Part shown: one piece after another, positions 38,401 to 49,559 of the stretch
Position numbering within the stretch: position 1 is the stretch's first letter
How the letters are laid out: each line of letters starts with the position of its first letter
Source of the DNA: Gymnorhina tibicen
Lineage: Eukaryota; Chordata; Aves; Passeriformes; Artamidae
Reading direction: 5' to 3'
Assembly (NCBI GenBank): GCA_013399875.1
Contig: VXAZ01009309.1
Location: 2,376,202-2,440,201 of the forward strand
DNA: 64,000 nt
Position numbers and translations under genes: made by a program
The notes under the pieces: generated by a model
What the model was told of the DNA's origin: nothing
The model's input: only the letters and a program-made list of their open reading frames with translations
The model's database searches: none

Positions 38401-39865
38401 CGTTTTCGGAGCACGCTCCCGCAGCCGGGGCAGTGTGGGGTGGAGGTCAGCGGGGGAAGAGGCTCTGCAGAGCCCAACACGCATCAGCACAGAGAAGTGT
38501 CCTGTTGCTACAGCCCTTGTGCAAGGGATGGGGCTTTTCTTCCCCTCAGCAGACGAATTTATCACTTGGGAAGATGCAGGAAGTGCAGGGATGCTCCTTT
38601 CGTCTGCTACCTTAAAGCTGCTCCTGCGGAACACCAGCCTCGATTGCAGCCTCCCGAGCAGAGAGCTCGGAGCAGACCCCACCGCCCGGCTCTGCTCCCA
38701 CCTCAGCGCAGCTCTGAGAGCTGCACAAGGAGATCTTACACTGAACAATTTTCACTGGCTCATTACTGGACAAAACTTCGCTTTGAACTGACGTTTTCTG
38801 GGCACGACGAGAGCTTTGAAGCAGGGAGACAAAATTAGTGCAGAGAGTTGGCAGGTGAAGAAATGACAGGGTGTTTTTTTTCTTTCCCCCGGCAGCAGAG
38901 CTGTCCAGGAGCTATGGAAACCTTGTTTGGCTAAATAAAAACGCAGAAAGATAACAAGGCTTCATATTTTCCAGCAACGTGTTCGCTGGAACAGTGTTCT
39001 ATCTGTGTGTGCTGGAGGCTCCAGAACAGCCAAAGCTGTTCCTGAAGGGAAATGTGCCGTGCTGTTCTCCACAACTGGAAGTAAAGAATTTACTTTAAAG
39101 TAAAGAATTTACTCTCTCCAGGGGGGAGGGAAATCAAGTCAGTGATGTAAGAGAACCCTAGGAAGAATTGTAGTGAGCCTTCAGGCAGGTGAGGGGCTGG
39201 TTTCTTCTCCAGTCTGCTCCCAGTGACTTTTTAAGATTTACAGCTATAAAGTGGGACAAAACTTGGCCCCAAAGCTCCCTCTAGGAACTGGGCAAACAAG
39301 TTCTTCCCCAGGAGATGGCAAAGGCTCGATACCCATGTATTACTGAAAAGTGAAAACACATCCACCCTTGCCCAAGTCCTTCGCTCTCTTAGAAACCTCC
39401 TTCCCCTTCAAGTTCTCCACTGTGACTCTTCAGCTCTTGGGATAACAGAAAGGAGCACCTCCTACACACATGGGGTTTGTGGGCTGCTCTATCCACACAA
39501 ATATGTCTCCAGTTCGGTCTGCAATGGTCCTGTCCGTGCTGGTTTTCCAAAACCTGTGCTCCATGGACTCCAACTTTGCCAGTCATTGGAGAACAAGTCC
39601 TGTCCAGCATCTATTTTAGGGTTTCGTGCTGCTGGAGTACTTTCCACACAAAAATAATAGGAATGACAAAGTCCACCATAGCAGGAATATTCCCCTATTC
39701 GCATAGGAAGCATCACAACTGTGTCCTGAAACTACAGCTCTGCACAGCAAGCTCAGCTCCACCAGGGAAAGGAGGAAAGACGGGACCTTCTAGGAATTAA
39801 TTGCTGTGCGCCTCAGTGGGAAGTGACAGCTCCTTCCTTCTCCTCTACCCTGCACTGCCCTGTTT
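35486..39865. other. Noncoding DNA, no gene seen
   Basis: It contains an AACCGGTT palindrome (35944-35951), an A-tract at 37141-37160, a CpG-rich stretch at 37280-37620 and a short direct repeat (AAGTAAAGAATTTACT twice, 39081-39114). A 209-codon plus frame (38209-38838) has no recognisable domain and I do not accept it. Confidence 0.55.
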
Positions 39866-40020
39866 CAGAGAATCACAGAGTCACTAATTTTGGAAAAGAC
39901 CTCCAAGATCAAGTCCAACCTTCAACCTAAACTGTGCCCCCACCCTGCCATCCCACCACCAGGACATCCCCACATCACAACACCACCACGAGAAGAGGAA
40001 ATTCTTCTTTTTTCTTCCCA
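39866..40020 (-). mobile_element. CR1 LINE 3'-end fragment, antisense, degraded
   Basis: AGAATCACAGAGTCACTAAT, TTTGGAAAAGACCTCCAAGA and TCAAGTCCAACCTTCAACC are typical of the antisense CR1 end. The remainder, to about GAAATTCTTCTTTTTTC, is diverged. Limits are approximate. Confidence 0.8.
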
Positions 40021-43000
40021 ACCCATCCACCAACATGTTAAACACCCAAGTTTAATGTAGGTGGCATGTTTCATACAGAATTTTACAGGCACCCAAAACA
40101 CCAGCTGGTGCCATGTTCTGAAGAGTTAACGAGGTGAAACTCCAACTCTTCAGTCTCGTTCAAACACTCCCAGGCTGAACAACAGGCCCAAGGCGGCTTC
40201 GCCACCGCAGGGCTCCGCAGCCGGGATCCCCCTGGCACCCAAACACCTGCAAAGATCTGGAGCGAGTAGGACTCCTTCTCCAGAGGGTTTGGAGGAGGTC
40301 TGCGATGGACGCACTCTCCCAATTCAGTATTTGTAATATTTTTCCTAATTAGTCTTAAGGACATTTTTAACCCACCATGTGGAATTTCAATGTTTAAACA
40401 CCAAACATGGAAAGAAAGGAAAAATCCAAACAAACCATCTGCTCTCGCTGTTCAGGATGGGGTCGGCGTGAAGGAGTGCTGAGATGAAAATTGCAATAAT
40501 TTTACAGTTAAAAAGCTTTAATAGACTTAAAATATTTTGGAGCCTGATGCATCCCTCCCAACACTGAATTTGAAAAGAGTGAAATACCCAAAAGAATATG
40601 AATTTCCCCAACAAGGCACAGTCTGCAAGAACCTGCTCAGCATGAAATATTTCTGGCAAATAGCATTATAAACCACTCTTGAAAAGCAGAAAGTTCAACT
40701 TCCCCTGTTTCCTTACTTGTATTCTAAGATGTTTTGCGTGTCCCTTTATTAAAAATGCCAGGTTTTTCAATTAAACTAAATGAGGGAAAAGACCTCAACT
40801 TCTGCTTTGCATAAACTTAATACAACATTTAGTGTGCCTCTTTCTCCCTCCCTCACTTGTGGCTTGGCTCTCTTTCAACTTCTAAGAAAGTTTTAGAATC
40901 TCAATTCTGCAAGAAAGAGATACTTTGGCAAAATGATCCTAAAAGCTTTTTAAAAAAAATTAAAACCGATGAATTTACATTCTGAACCATTCCCAAGATC
41001 TTACTTATTCTGCAGCCTCCTGGGGATGTTGTGAGGTTTAATTAGCTCCAGTTGGAAAATGCTTTGAAGAGGAAAAGTGCCAAATATTGCTCCACTCAGG
41101 TAGAGCTAAAATGTCTAAATTATTACATCATAAAACAAATACTTCGAAAATTAATTCCTCTTCCTTGCCAGCATGACCTCACAGGGACCTCACTTCCCCC
41201 CCTGTGCTGGTAGGAGCACACCACCAAGGTGTCCAAGTGCTGGTAATGACCAAAAATCAAAGAATTTTGAACATCATGGTGCCTTTGAGGCTGCCTCAAT
41301 TACTTAATTTTGGGGTTGTCTGACTCCATGTGCCACAGGAGATCTGAGCTTCAGGGCACTCTGAGGGCAGGTACTTGGCCACCTTTGTGAAAGACACTGA
41401 GGAGTCACTGAGCTAAAGCAGCTCAGCCCCAGGGTCTCTCTTGAGGAACATCTGGGCATTTGGCAGAGGTTATTTTTTGTGATTTGACAAGGACACGTCC
41501 TTCTTCCTCAGAACACAGGGCCAGTGGAAGCCTGAGCTGCCAAAGTGGGTCTGTGGAAGGAAGGTGTAAAAGTGAGGCTCAGTCTCCCGCTCCCCTCACC
41601 AAGGACGTGACAATGACCCAAGGCTCCCAAGATGAGATTTGAACGCTCTGTGATAACGAGGTTATGCTCAACATCGGCCACTTACCCACATCTGCAGCTG
41701 GCAAGGGGTCTCGCAGCCTCCAGCAGTGACCTTGGAGCTCCAGCTCCAGGGCAGATCCCGTGGACCCGGCAGCTGCTCAGCAGGGACAGCTCAAAAAAGG
41801 CCTACTCAGGCTGTCATATTTATGGAATAAAGCAGTTGGCTCGCAGTCAAATTACAAGTGATGAAAAAGGTTGTGAGACTCCTTGTACCCACAAGCTCCT
41901 TTGTTCCTTGACCAAATTAGCGCTGGAAGAACCACCTGCTATTCATGTGTTAATCGCATGATCGCTGCTCTGCTTTACAGGCTCACACACATCAAAGCCG
42001 GCTGTGTCACCCTGTTCCTGTGGGGGTTTTCAAAGAACACCGTGAAACCAGAGAAGTTCACGACCTGGGGACAGCCCAGACCTTTATTTCCTTCGGAGCC
42101 AGAACCAAACCACCGCAGGTTTGGCTAAAGCAGCTGAGTGTGTTCATCACAGAGCACCAGGCAGACACAGGACCACAAACCACACTTCCACCCAAGGAGT
42201 GCTGAAGTTCAGCCACTCCCAGGTGAAACGAGGTCCCACCACCCAAGGAGGATCCCAGCTGCTCTCCCAGGGCTGTTTGTGACAGGTTTTCTGCAGGAAT
42301 TCTGGAGCACAGCCACCCTGAGGAGCACCCCCAGTCTGCCACGCTCCAGGCTGGCAGCTGTACCGGGCAGGAAAGCACCAGACTGGGGATTACTGGGAGC
42401 TCTCTCCGCACACAGAGCAAGCTGGAGCTCAGACCTACAGGACACTCAGGATCTGGGGTCTGGAGAACAACCCCAGAAAAGGCTCTGGGGAGATCTCTGC
42501 TGGGAGGAAAGCTCCACACACCGGTTTGTGACAGATGCTGATGCTACATCTTTGCTGCATAAAGAGCCTTTGGCTCTCTCGGGGCTAATCTAAAGTTTAC
42601 ACCACCGTGGCCATTATTTATTCAGCTCTGCTGTTCAGCTGCATTATCTGTAACACTCCATAACGAGAGAATTTCGGGGGGTGCTTTAGCTTTGGGCTCC
42701 ACACAGAAGCTTCTCTATTTTCTATCCACAAGCCTCCAAACCAAAGTACGTCAGCAAAAGGCTGCACCACTCACAAGCCGAAATGTGAAGGATCTTTCCC
42801 TGTGTGCAACCGGCTTGTTCTCAACCACACTCACAGCTCTGACCAAGGAGATGATAAAAAAACAGTCATGTAATTCCACTCTTGCTTATTTCCCTATGAT
42901 TGACACCAAAGATTTTGTGGAGGTGGGGGGAAAAGGTTCTCCATCGTTTTTACCAACTTGTTTTCAGACCTTTCTTTAAAGAATGCAGGGAAAAAGGCAA

Positions 43001-44147
43001 TATTCCATTACAAGGCAAAGCAAACAAACAAAAGCAGAATAAACATAAACTTTAGGCCAGCTTCTGGGCTCCATAAATAGAGTTTACTTGACTGACTGCA
43101 CAGTGACATCTTAGATCAAGACCAGTAGAACTGAGCTTAAAATTCAAGTGCCTTTTTGAGCCGTTGGTAACGCTCTGCAGTGACCCCCCCCCACCCCCTG
43201 CTGCAGAGGTAGAATAATTTGTGTCATTTCAGAAAACAATTATTGCCAGTTCAGACTGCACTGTGCTTCCAATCTCTCCTAGGTAAGACAGTCTCACCTC
43301 ATTGTACTCCGCGAGACACAAGAATCTCTGTGAGAAAGCTGGAACTAATCAATTCAGGGAAAAGTAGAACCAAATGCCAAGATCTGAACGCTGAGGATCG
43401 TTGCAATGGGTCCCCCTTAATCACTGCAAAATGAGAACATATTCGCCGTGACTGGGAATTTCAGGAGCACATGATAGCAAGCCCTGCTCCCATCCCTCCT
43501 GTGGATTTGTGCTATTAGGGAAAGACTCAATTACTCAGCACTAACTGCCTGAAAAGGACAAAGCCACTCAAAGCTACATAATCATCTTAAAGTGGATGAA
43601 ACAGTAGAGTGGGGCAAATGTATGTCTTGCACAAATCTAAAAACAAGAGGGGAAAAAAAACCCCAAACCCCTACAGCCTGTTGAATTTTGGCCCCAGATT
43701 CTTATTGGGAATATGCAAAACGTAAACCTACGAGAAAGACACTTATTACACGCCTGAGACATTAAGGAACATTTTTAGGAAAATGGTGAAGATGGATTAA
43801 GAGTGTGGGGTGCAAAATTATCTGGCTACTGTCCTCCAGATAAATCACTGCCACAGGAACACAGGAACAGCAGCAAAGGAGGCTCTTACAGATTAAAAGA
43901 AACTTATATTAACCTGCACTGTGCAAAGAATAAAACACCCAATCAAGTGTTGCACTTTGATAATTAAAATGGCACCTCGACCCTCAAAGAGATACAAATT
44001 CCAGAGACAAGCATGTTAATTTATCCACAAAAATTAGCACTGAGAAATAAATTAATTTATATTAGGAAAAAAAAAAAAAAAGAAAAGGACATTGACACAT
44101 TTTGGGGGTAGAAGAAAAGTCACCTCCTGATCCCACATGCGCTTGGT
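40021..44147. other. Region 3' of TMEM250, may include its 3' UTR
   Basis: No coding sequence is supported. Minus-strand AATAAA hexamers at 42617, 42083 and 40745 could end a long TMEM250 3' UTR. An A-tract lies at 44066-44081, and a C-run at about 43183-43199. Further left the DNA is AT-rich (40480-41160) and lacks repeats. Confidence 0.5.
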
Positions 44148-44155
44148 TTTATTTA
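44148..44155 (-). other. Stop codon overlapping an AATAAA hexamer
   Basis: The TMEM250 stop reads TAAATAAA on the minus strand, so the canonical polyadenylation hexamer overlaps the stop codon. Cleavage normally occurs 10-30 bases downstream, which would leave an extremely short 3' UTR. The next minus-strand AATAAA hexamers I found are at 42617-42622, 42083-42088 and 40745-40750, so a longer 3' UTR of 1.5 kb or more is more likely. Which signal is used cannot be told from sequence. Confidence 0.4.
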
Positions 44156-44572
44156 CATATCCACAAAGACCATGAAACACCACCCCAGCCCCCCCACCAG
44201 CAGCATGGTCACATGAATTCCATAGATGAGCAGTTCATTCATGAGGCTGAAGTCCACCCGCCTCCGCCCCAGCAAGAGCAGGATGATGGAGAGTTTGTAC
44301 TGGAAGCGCAGGAAGATGCGGATGCCAAGGTACTGAAGGCAAAACAAGATCGAGAGAGCCACCCAGAGGATGGAGGTAAAGAGGCTGCAGCTGAAGTACA
44401 GCAGGAAGCGGATGAATCCGTACATCCATCGCGATTTGAGATAGATGTCGAAGTTGTTGTACTTGGTGCGCACCAGGTGCGTGGTGCGCACGGGGCCGCA
44501 GGCCGAGTGCAGGCAGGTGGTGTGGGGGCCGTGGAACGAGCGCACCCGCCGGGGAATGGGGATCACCGGCAT
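44153..44572 (-). CDS. TMEM250: TMEM250 (C9orf69) transmembrane protein, complete single-exon frame
   Basis: The 139-residue product begins MPVIPIPRRVRSFHGPH and ends GGLGWCFMVFVDM, which I recognise as vertebrate TMEM250; length and both ends fit the human protein. The N-terminal half (about 1-48) is basic and Cys/His-containing (HTTCLHSACGP at 17-27). A hydrophobic stretch spans about 51-84, a shorter one 93-102, then an RRR cluster at 103-105, and a second membrane segment at about 113-137 reaches the C-terminus. It is therefore a small multi-pass membrane protein. The family is poorly characterised: the human protein is annotated as a binding partner of herpesvirus UL25 and linked to cell-cycle progression. 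The start is the first in-frame ATG: an in-frame TGA lies upstream at 44624-44626 and only a GTG lies between. Kozak context is weak (C at -3, C at +4). No frameshift or premature stop is seen. Confidence 0.96.
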   Translation of the reverse strand: MPVIPIPRRVRSFHGPHTTCLHSACGPVRTTHLVRTKYNNFDIYLKSRWMYGFIRFLLYFSCSLFTSILWVALSILFCLQYLGIRIFLRFQYKLSIILLLLGRRRVDFSLMNELLIYGIHVTMLLVGGLGWCFMVFVDM

Positions 44573-44622
44573 CGGGCCCCGCCCCGCGCAGCCGGCCCCA
44601 GGCCACGAGCCGCAGGGCACAT
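44563..44622 (-). other. Upstream ORF (19 codons) overlapping the TMEM250 start codon
   Basis: An ATG at 44622-44620 lies 50 bases before the TMEM250 ATG in another frame. It runs 19 codons (MCPAARGLGPAARGGARCR) to a TGA at 44565-44563, just past the main ATG at 44572-44570. Ribosomes that start here would end inside the main frame, so the arrangement could lower TMEM250 translation. Whether the uORF is translated is not known; its context (T at -3, T at +4) is weak. Confidence 0.5.
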
Positions 44623-44696
44623 ATCAGATGGCAGCGGGACAGAGCCGGCAGCCGGGCACAGCTAACCCTGGGCTGGATGTCCGCGAAGGGAGACAC
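44573..44696 (-). other. TMEM250: TMEM250 5' UTR part of coding exon, with splice acceptor
   Basis: Reading the minus strand, a pyrimidine-rich tract (CCTCCTCTGCCTTCCCGCAG) ends in AG at 44698-44697 and is followed by GTGTCTCCC. This is a strong acceptor match and would start the coding exon at 44696, leaving 124 bases of leader before the ATG. Mammalian TMEM250 likewise carries its whole frame in the last exon. The acceptor is seen in sequence; its use is inferred. Confidence 0.7.
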
Positions 44697-47600
44697 CTGC
44701 GGGAAGGCAGAGGAGGGAAGCACGGTGAGCAGACTCTGGCTTGGTGCTGACAGTAACACAGAGAATAGAAATTGTCTCTAAGTAACACACACGGTAGGAA
44801 GTTTCAGTTCTCCCGAAGCTGCTGAATGGAGCAACTTATCCCGGCCGATTTCAGCATCGGCGCTCGCTTACTACTGCTTTCCAAACCTCAACCTCTTCCC
44901 TTAAAACATCTTTGTTTTTCCTCTTCGCTTCTTATTCCCCACACAAACACTCTATTTCCATGCCAGATTCCAAATAAATTCCCCGGCCAGCACCAGTGGT
45001 AGCCTGTTATAAACTTTATGCAGTGATAACGCAGAGAAGAGGTTTGGTCTGAAATTATCCTGGCTAACTCACAGATCTTTCCTAACCTAAGAGCCACCCT
45101 GCAACAGCCCACTCATGGGAGCAGTAATGTTAATGTGAGAGCAGTAATATTAATGTACGTGTTTGCATTGGGTCGTATTTCCTTTAAAAGTAAAAAACCA
45201 AGAGTTCTCTGAGTACTTTCGCAAGTGGATTCTAGATCTGTGCTCATTTCCAAACTTGGCAAAACTTCACCAAATAAACAAACTGAAAATAATGGAAGGT
45301 CTTGGAAGAACAATGAGGCAATCATGTTTTTCACACTCCACAGGATGTACCTCCCCGGGCTCAGGCCAGCCTTGTGCTCTCACTGTCACTGCAAGGCCAG
45401 GCCAGGCAGCCTTTCAAAGGCATCCACCGGTTTATTTCTCCCCTTGGGACCTGCAGAGATAAGTGAAATTATCTTGATCTTCTGCAGTGTTTAGGATTTA
45501 TAATCTTAACATCCTTCCACACACCCATTGTTGTGTGAGTGATGAGCAGGAGCCTCTTAGCTGCTCTCTGCTTCACCCCAGGCTCCTGATGTGCCAAATT
45601 CCGGGAATTATGAAACGACAATGCACGCATCAGATAATGCTGGAAAACAACAGGGACTTCCCCAGACTCCTCGCACACCCAAGTGTTCAGATCCAGGCAG
45701 ATCTTTCCTTTGTTGAACCAAAAATCTGACTATTCTTAAAATTAAAATTAATTCAGAAGTTACTTCAAGAATTCTTTAGTTTCGTTATTAACAGAACTAA
45801 CCACAGAGCAAATGATAAAGCTGCAGGAAATTGTACAACAATCTTTCCGTGATACAACGTGCATCAGTGGGGAAGTCTCTGCCCTGCTTCCTGCCTCAGA
45901 TTCCACGGCAATGGGAATTGCAGTTCTGATCTCTCCTGCTCAGCCCCAGCTCCCAATTCCTCTTTGGTGTTACAGAAATGTGAGGCACTATTGGTTCTAC
46001 GTGAATCAGGGACTACCAAAAAGGAGTAGGGGCTAAATTATGATTTAAGAAATTTAGGAAACCAAGGGTTCTCCTCAATTATCACAGACACCCTCATAAC
46101 TTTAGGTGCCTCTTGCCCTATTTCCTGTCTGTAGCCAGGAAATGCCAAGCAGCTCGGAAATGTGGCTTTTGCAAGGCACAGAAATTGCTCAGACACTGAA
46201 CCAACACTGCCTTAAACCAACCCAGTTCTGTGCCTGGAGCATGTGACCCGACACACTTCCCACACGAGGGGTAGGAACTGCTCAGTGTTTGCTCTCAGAG
46301 ATATTTTTGGAGGAGTAAAGCATGACAGGTCAAAAATCACATGCTCTGGATTCAGAGCATTCAACTCCTGACGATGCAGCCTCTCCTTGCAACTTCCTTC
46401 ACCAGGACACAAAGTTTCCCAGCAAACTCTCGCACAGTAACTGTGCCCACCACGGGAACAAGCACCCTTTGGTGGGTTCATGTTCTTTGGGTGAACTCAA
46501 ATATCAACACTGGAACAGGCACGAGCAGGGGGGACGTTGGGAGGACAAAATAAACTCTGAATTATTACATTTTAGGGGTGCTGCCATCCACTCAGCAGGT
46601 CGGGGCTCCGCTGCCCTTCCGGGATGCCACTGAATTCTTGGAACAAAAGAGTGAAGTTTTCCTGTGACACCTTCTAGGAGGAGTGACAGAAACTGCTGAG
46701 GTGCTTCATAAACTCACAACCCTCTGCACAGGAGTTGATCTAAAAGGCAAAATGACAGAACAATTTTCAATTTGCTCATTTTGTGCATTAAAATGTTCAC
46801 AGTTACCAAGCCCCTCCTCAAACATGTATTTTTAATCCCATAAAGATTCTAAAAAGAATCCCACACTCAGCAATATATGGATTCCAGCTTACTGATCCAT
46901 GCTGGGAAGAATCAGTGAGCTGCTGTTCAATGCCAGGACAGAAAATCACAACAAACTTGTGCTGGTCACCTTCTCCTTTCACAAACTGTTCTGGGGCACA
47001 TCAAACACAATGTAGGGAGCACAGACTTTCCAAAATGAATATGGAACAGCAGATCCTCCCCTCTGAGGGTGGAGAGGCCCTGGCACAGGGTGCCCAGAGA
47101 AGCTGTGGCTGCTCCATCCCTGGAAGTGTCCAAGGCCAGGTTGGACGGGGCTTGGAGCAACCTGGGACGGTGGAAGGTGTCCCTGCCCATGGCAGGGGTG
47201 GAATGGGATGAGCTTTAAAGTCCCTTCCAACCCAAACCCTTCCGCGATTCTGTGATTATCCCCCAGTCTGTATTTTGCACGTGATGCTCACAAACAGCTT
47301 TGGACACCCATCCCGTAATTTTGGGGGCCAACTCGGTCTTCTCTGGGCATCATCCCACAGCTCAAAGGACTGCAACTCAAGGCACCTCCGTGTCCTCCAC
47401 GCCGCTGTCACCCCCAGCACCACATTCGTGGTGGCCTCACCGGGACGTTAAAAACGTGAATAACTCTTCGTTTTGGCGAGTTTTCACCCCCTCTCCTTTG
47501 AAAGGGGAGTGTGCGGTGAGAAAGGCACGGAAACGCCGCGCTGCCCCTCCGCATCCATCGGACATTCCGGGCAGGATCGGCCCAGGCTCGGGGCACTCCC

Positions 47601-47877
47601 CGTTCCGGGAGGAGGGATGGCAGCTCCGACCCGCCCGCAGCTGACGGGACCCCCCGGCGGGGCCCGAGTGCTCCAGGAGGAGCCGCACAAGGTTAGGGAC
47701 AATGACAAATAAAGGTTAGTGCCGAGGGATGAGCGCCGGGAGCGCCGGAAGGAGGGGAAACGCCAACTCCTCCTACATCCCACCGATCCCGAACGGAACC
47801 GCGGCCGCTCGGGAAAGGAGCTGCGGGAGGGAGCTCGGCCTGGCCTTCCCCGGGAGCCCCGCACGGCCGCCACTCAC
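44697..47877 (-). other. TMEM250: Probable TMEM250 first intron (about 3.2 kb)
   Basis: This is the stretch between the candidate donor (47877) and the acceptor (44697). It holds no coding sequence I can support. It contains AT-rich DNA at 44930-45350, a short direct duplication at 45119-45157 and a sense CR1 fragment at 47040-47257. The 5' portion (47500-47870) is CpG-rich and belongs to the promoter-proximal island. The boundaries are predicted from splice consensus only. Confidence 0.5.
47040..47257 (+). mobile_element. CR1 LINE 3'-end fragment, sense, inside the TMEM250 intron
   Basis: It holds GGTGGAGAGGCCCTGGCACA, CATCCCTGGAAGTGTCCAAG, GGGACGGTGGAAGGTGTCCC and CTTCCAACCCAAACCCTTCC, ending CGATTCTGTGATT. 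It is well preserved and opposite in orientation to TMEM250 transcription. Confidence 0.93.
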
Positions 47878-47973
47878 CCCGGGGACAGGGACCCCCGGGC
47901 CCGGCGGGCGGTGACCGAGCGCTGCCGCACCGCCGGGCCCCGGGGCGGAGCCCCCGCCGCCGCAGGGCGAGGC
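47500..47973. promoter_or_regulatory. CpG-rich island at the 5' end of TMEM250
   Basis: This stretch is very GC-rich with dense CG dinucleotides (for example CGGCCGCTCGGG and GCGGGCGGTGACCGAGCGC), unlike the CpG-poor DNA around it. It lies about 3 kb upstream of the TMEM250 coding exon and holds the candidate first-exon donor. It runs into an unsequenced gap, so the island is probably larger than shown. Promoter function is inferred from composition and position. Confidence 0.65.
47878..47973 (-). other. TMEM250: Candidate TMEM250 first (noncoding) exon and promoter edge
   Basis: On the minus strand the sequence GGGGTGAGTGG places a good donor (GTGAGTG) at 47877, so an upstream exon would end at 47878. 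The exon and its transcription start would lie in the GC-rich DNA up to or inside the assembly gap at 47974. There is no obvious TATA box in the visible part, which fits a CpG-island promoter. The upstream limit is unknown because of the gap. Confidence 0.45.
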
Positions 47974-48140
47974 NNNNNNNNNNNNNNNNNNNNNNNNNNN
48001 NNNNNNNNNNNNNNNNNNNNNNNNNNNNNNNNNNNNNNNNNNNNNNNNNNNNNNNNNNNNNNNNNNNNNNNNNNNNNNNNNNNNNNNNNNNNNNNNNNNN
48101 NNNNNNNNNNNNNNNNNNNNNNNNNNNNNNNNNNNNNNNN
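47974..48140. other. Assembly gap (167 N)
   Basis: A run of unknown bases lies between the CpG island and a G-rich tandem array. Both flanks are hard to sequence, which probably explains the gap. The true length is unknown and may hide part of the TMEM250 promoter and more copies of the array. Confidence 0.99.
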
Positions 48141-48293
48141 CACACCGAGGTTACACCGGGGGTCACACCGGGGGTGTCACACCGAGGGGGTCACACCGAG
48201 GTTACACCGGGGGTCACACCGGGGGTGTCACACCGAGGGGGACACACCGAGGTTACACCGGGGGTCACACCGGGGGTGTCACACCGAGGGGGT
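48141..48293. repeat. 51-bp tandem array, three copies, G-rich
   Basis: Three head-to-tail copies of a 51-bp unit begin directly after the gap, each starting CACACCGAGGTTACACCGGG; they differ at few places (for example a final T or A). Each unit is itself built from shorter CACACCG(A/G)GG elements spaced about 10-17 bases apart, so the array has a nested history. Runs of four or five G recur regularly. Degenerate sequence (CACACCGGGGCTGAGG) continues to about 48309. More copies may lie in the gap. Confidence 0.95.
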
Positions 48294-48309
48294 CACACCG
48301 GGGCTGAGG

Positions 48310-49219
48310 GGGCCGTGTCCAGCATAACCAGAGCTGCAGCCAAGGGTTGTCCAGAGAATCCCAGGAAGACCCAAAAAGTTCCTAAAAACCAAACAGGTGG
48401 AGAAAAATTCGAAGCAATATAAAGAGAAGGAAACCAAATAACTTCCTCCCTGCTGTTTTCCCTCAGATTTAATCAGGAATTCCTCTCCACAATGGAAGGA
48501 ATACACAACTCTGGCATTGGCTCCCTGCCCCACTTGCTGTCTGGGCAGTGCCACGGTGGAAAAACATTAAATAATAATAACTCGGGCCATCTGTCACCTC
48601 TCGGGGCTGCTGCTCTGCACAGGCCAAACCTCTCCCGGCGTCCCGGTGCCTCCTGGAGCTCCTGCTGGGTCCGCTTCCTGCCCTTCCCCTGCCCTGCAGA
48701 GCGGTTTGATCCTGAAACACAAGAGGGAATTCCGGACAAGGCAACAACTGGGGAGTTCTCCTGGGAAATTGGCATCTCCACGTCCCCCACGCACCTCCTG
48801 GTGGGAGGGAGAAGGGGATGTGCGGAGCTGATACATTTCCCCAGTAGCATGGAACTGGGAACATCTGCTTGGTGACTTGGATGAGCAGGAGAGCCACCCA
48901 CATTCCATTTATTTCCCTCTGCCATTCTTTGGGACTCAGGCCATAACCCAGAGATGGGAATTTCAGCCCTAGCAACAAAGTTATGAAGGCACTTTGTCTG
49001 TCCGGCTTTGCCTTGGGGAATCACAGGGATGCTGCTGAGTGCAAGTGTGGCAAAGGGGGCTCCTGGCATCCTGCAGGAATCCCATGGGGGGGAAGGGTCT
49101 TTCCTACCCTCCAGGAAACCCCAGGGAGCTCCACTGAGTGACCCCACAACCCAAACGTGTGTGCACCAGTGCCGAGACTGACCTTTTTTAGTTTTTTAGG
49201 TCAGCGTGACCTTCAGCTC
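48310..49219. other. Noncoding DNA upstream of TMEM250
   Basis: Unique, moderately GC-rich sequence between the tandem array and a CR1 fragment. Open frames have no recognisable domain. Confidence 0.6.
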
Positions 49220-49320
49220 AAGGCCGGGTTGGCCTGGTCCAGTGGAAGACCCTGGCAGGGGGTGGAATGAGATGAGTTTTCAGGTCACTTCCAACCCAAA
49301 CCATTCCGTGGCTCTGTGAC
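49220..49320 (+). mobile_element. CR1 LINE 3'-end fragment, sense, short
   Basis: AAGGCCGGGTTGGCCTGGTC, CAGTGGAAGACCCTGGCAGG, then TTTCAGGTCACTTCCAACCC and AAACCATTCCGTGGCTCTGT match the last 100 bases of CR1, with an internal deletion relative to other copies. Confidence 0.87.
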
Positions 49321-49559
49321 AAAAAGCAGGACAGCCCTGTTCAATTTTCTGCCTGGCACATTTTGACCTCTCTGCTGCCGAAACGCACGCGGGGCTCCAT
49401 AAACAATAAACTGCCCCGGGGTCAGGCATGAATCGAAGCTTTGACATTCACAGAGATCAGATCCTGAAGGAGGGCTCCGAGTGGAGCCCGCAGGGAACCC
49501 GCCCACAGCCCTCGGGGCTGTATTTCTTCCCCTGTGCTAATTTTACTAAAGACACAACT

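Noticed and set aside
38209..38838. 209-codon plus-strand frame
   Set aside because: No recognisable domain; only a short hydrophobic start; another frame is open over the same DNA.
44573..44620. A 16-residue N-terminal extension of TMEM250
   Set aside because: It would start at GTG, not ATG. An in-frame TGA lies just upstream, and the known family begins MPV at 44572.
44445..44750. Open frames on the plus strand and other minus frames across TMEM250
   Set aside because: They are shadows of the conserved TMEM250 frame and its GC-rich leader and match no family.
47719..48327. Frame across the 167-base gap with TPRLHRGSHRGCHTEG-type repeats
   Set aside because: It is the translation of the 51-bp noncoding array and unknown bases.
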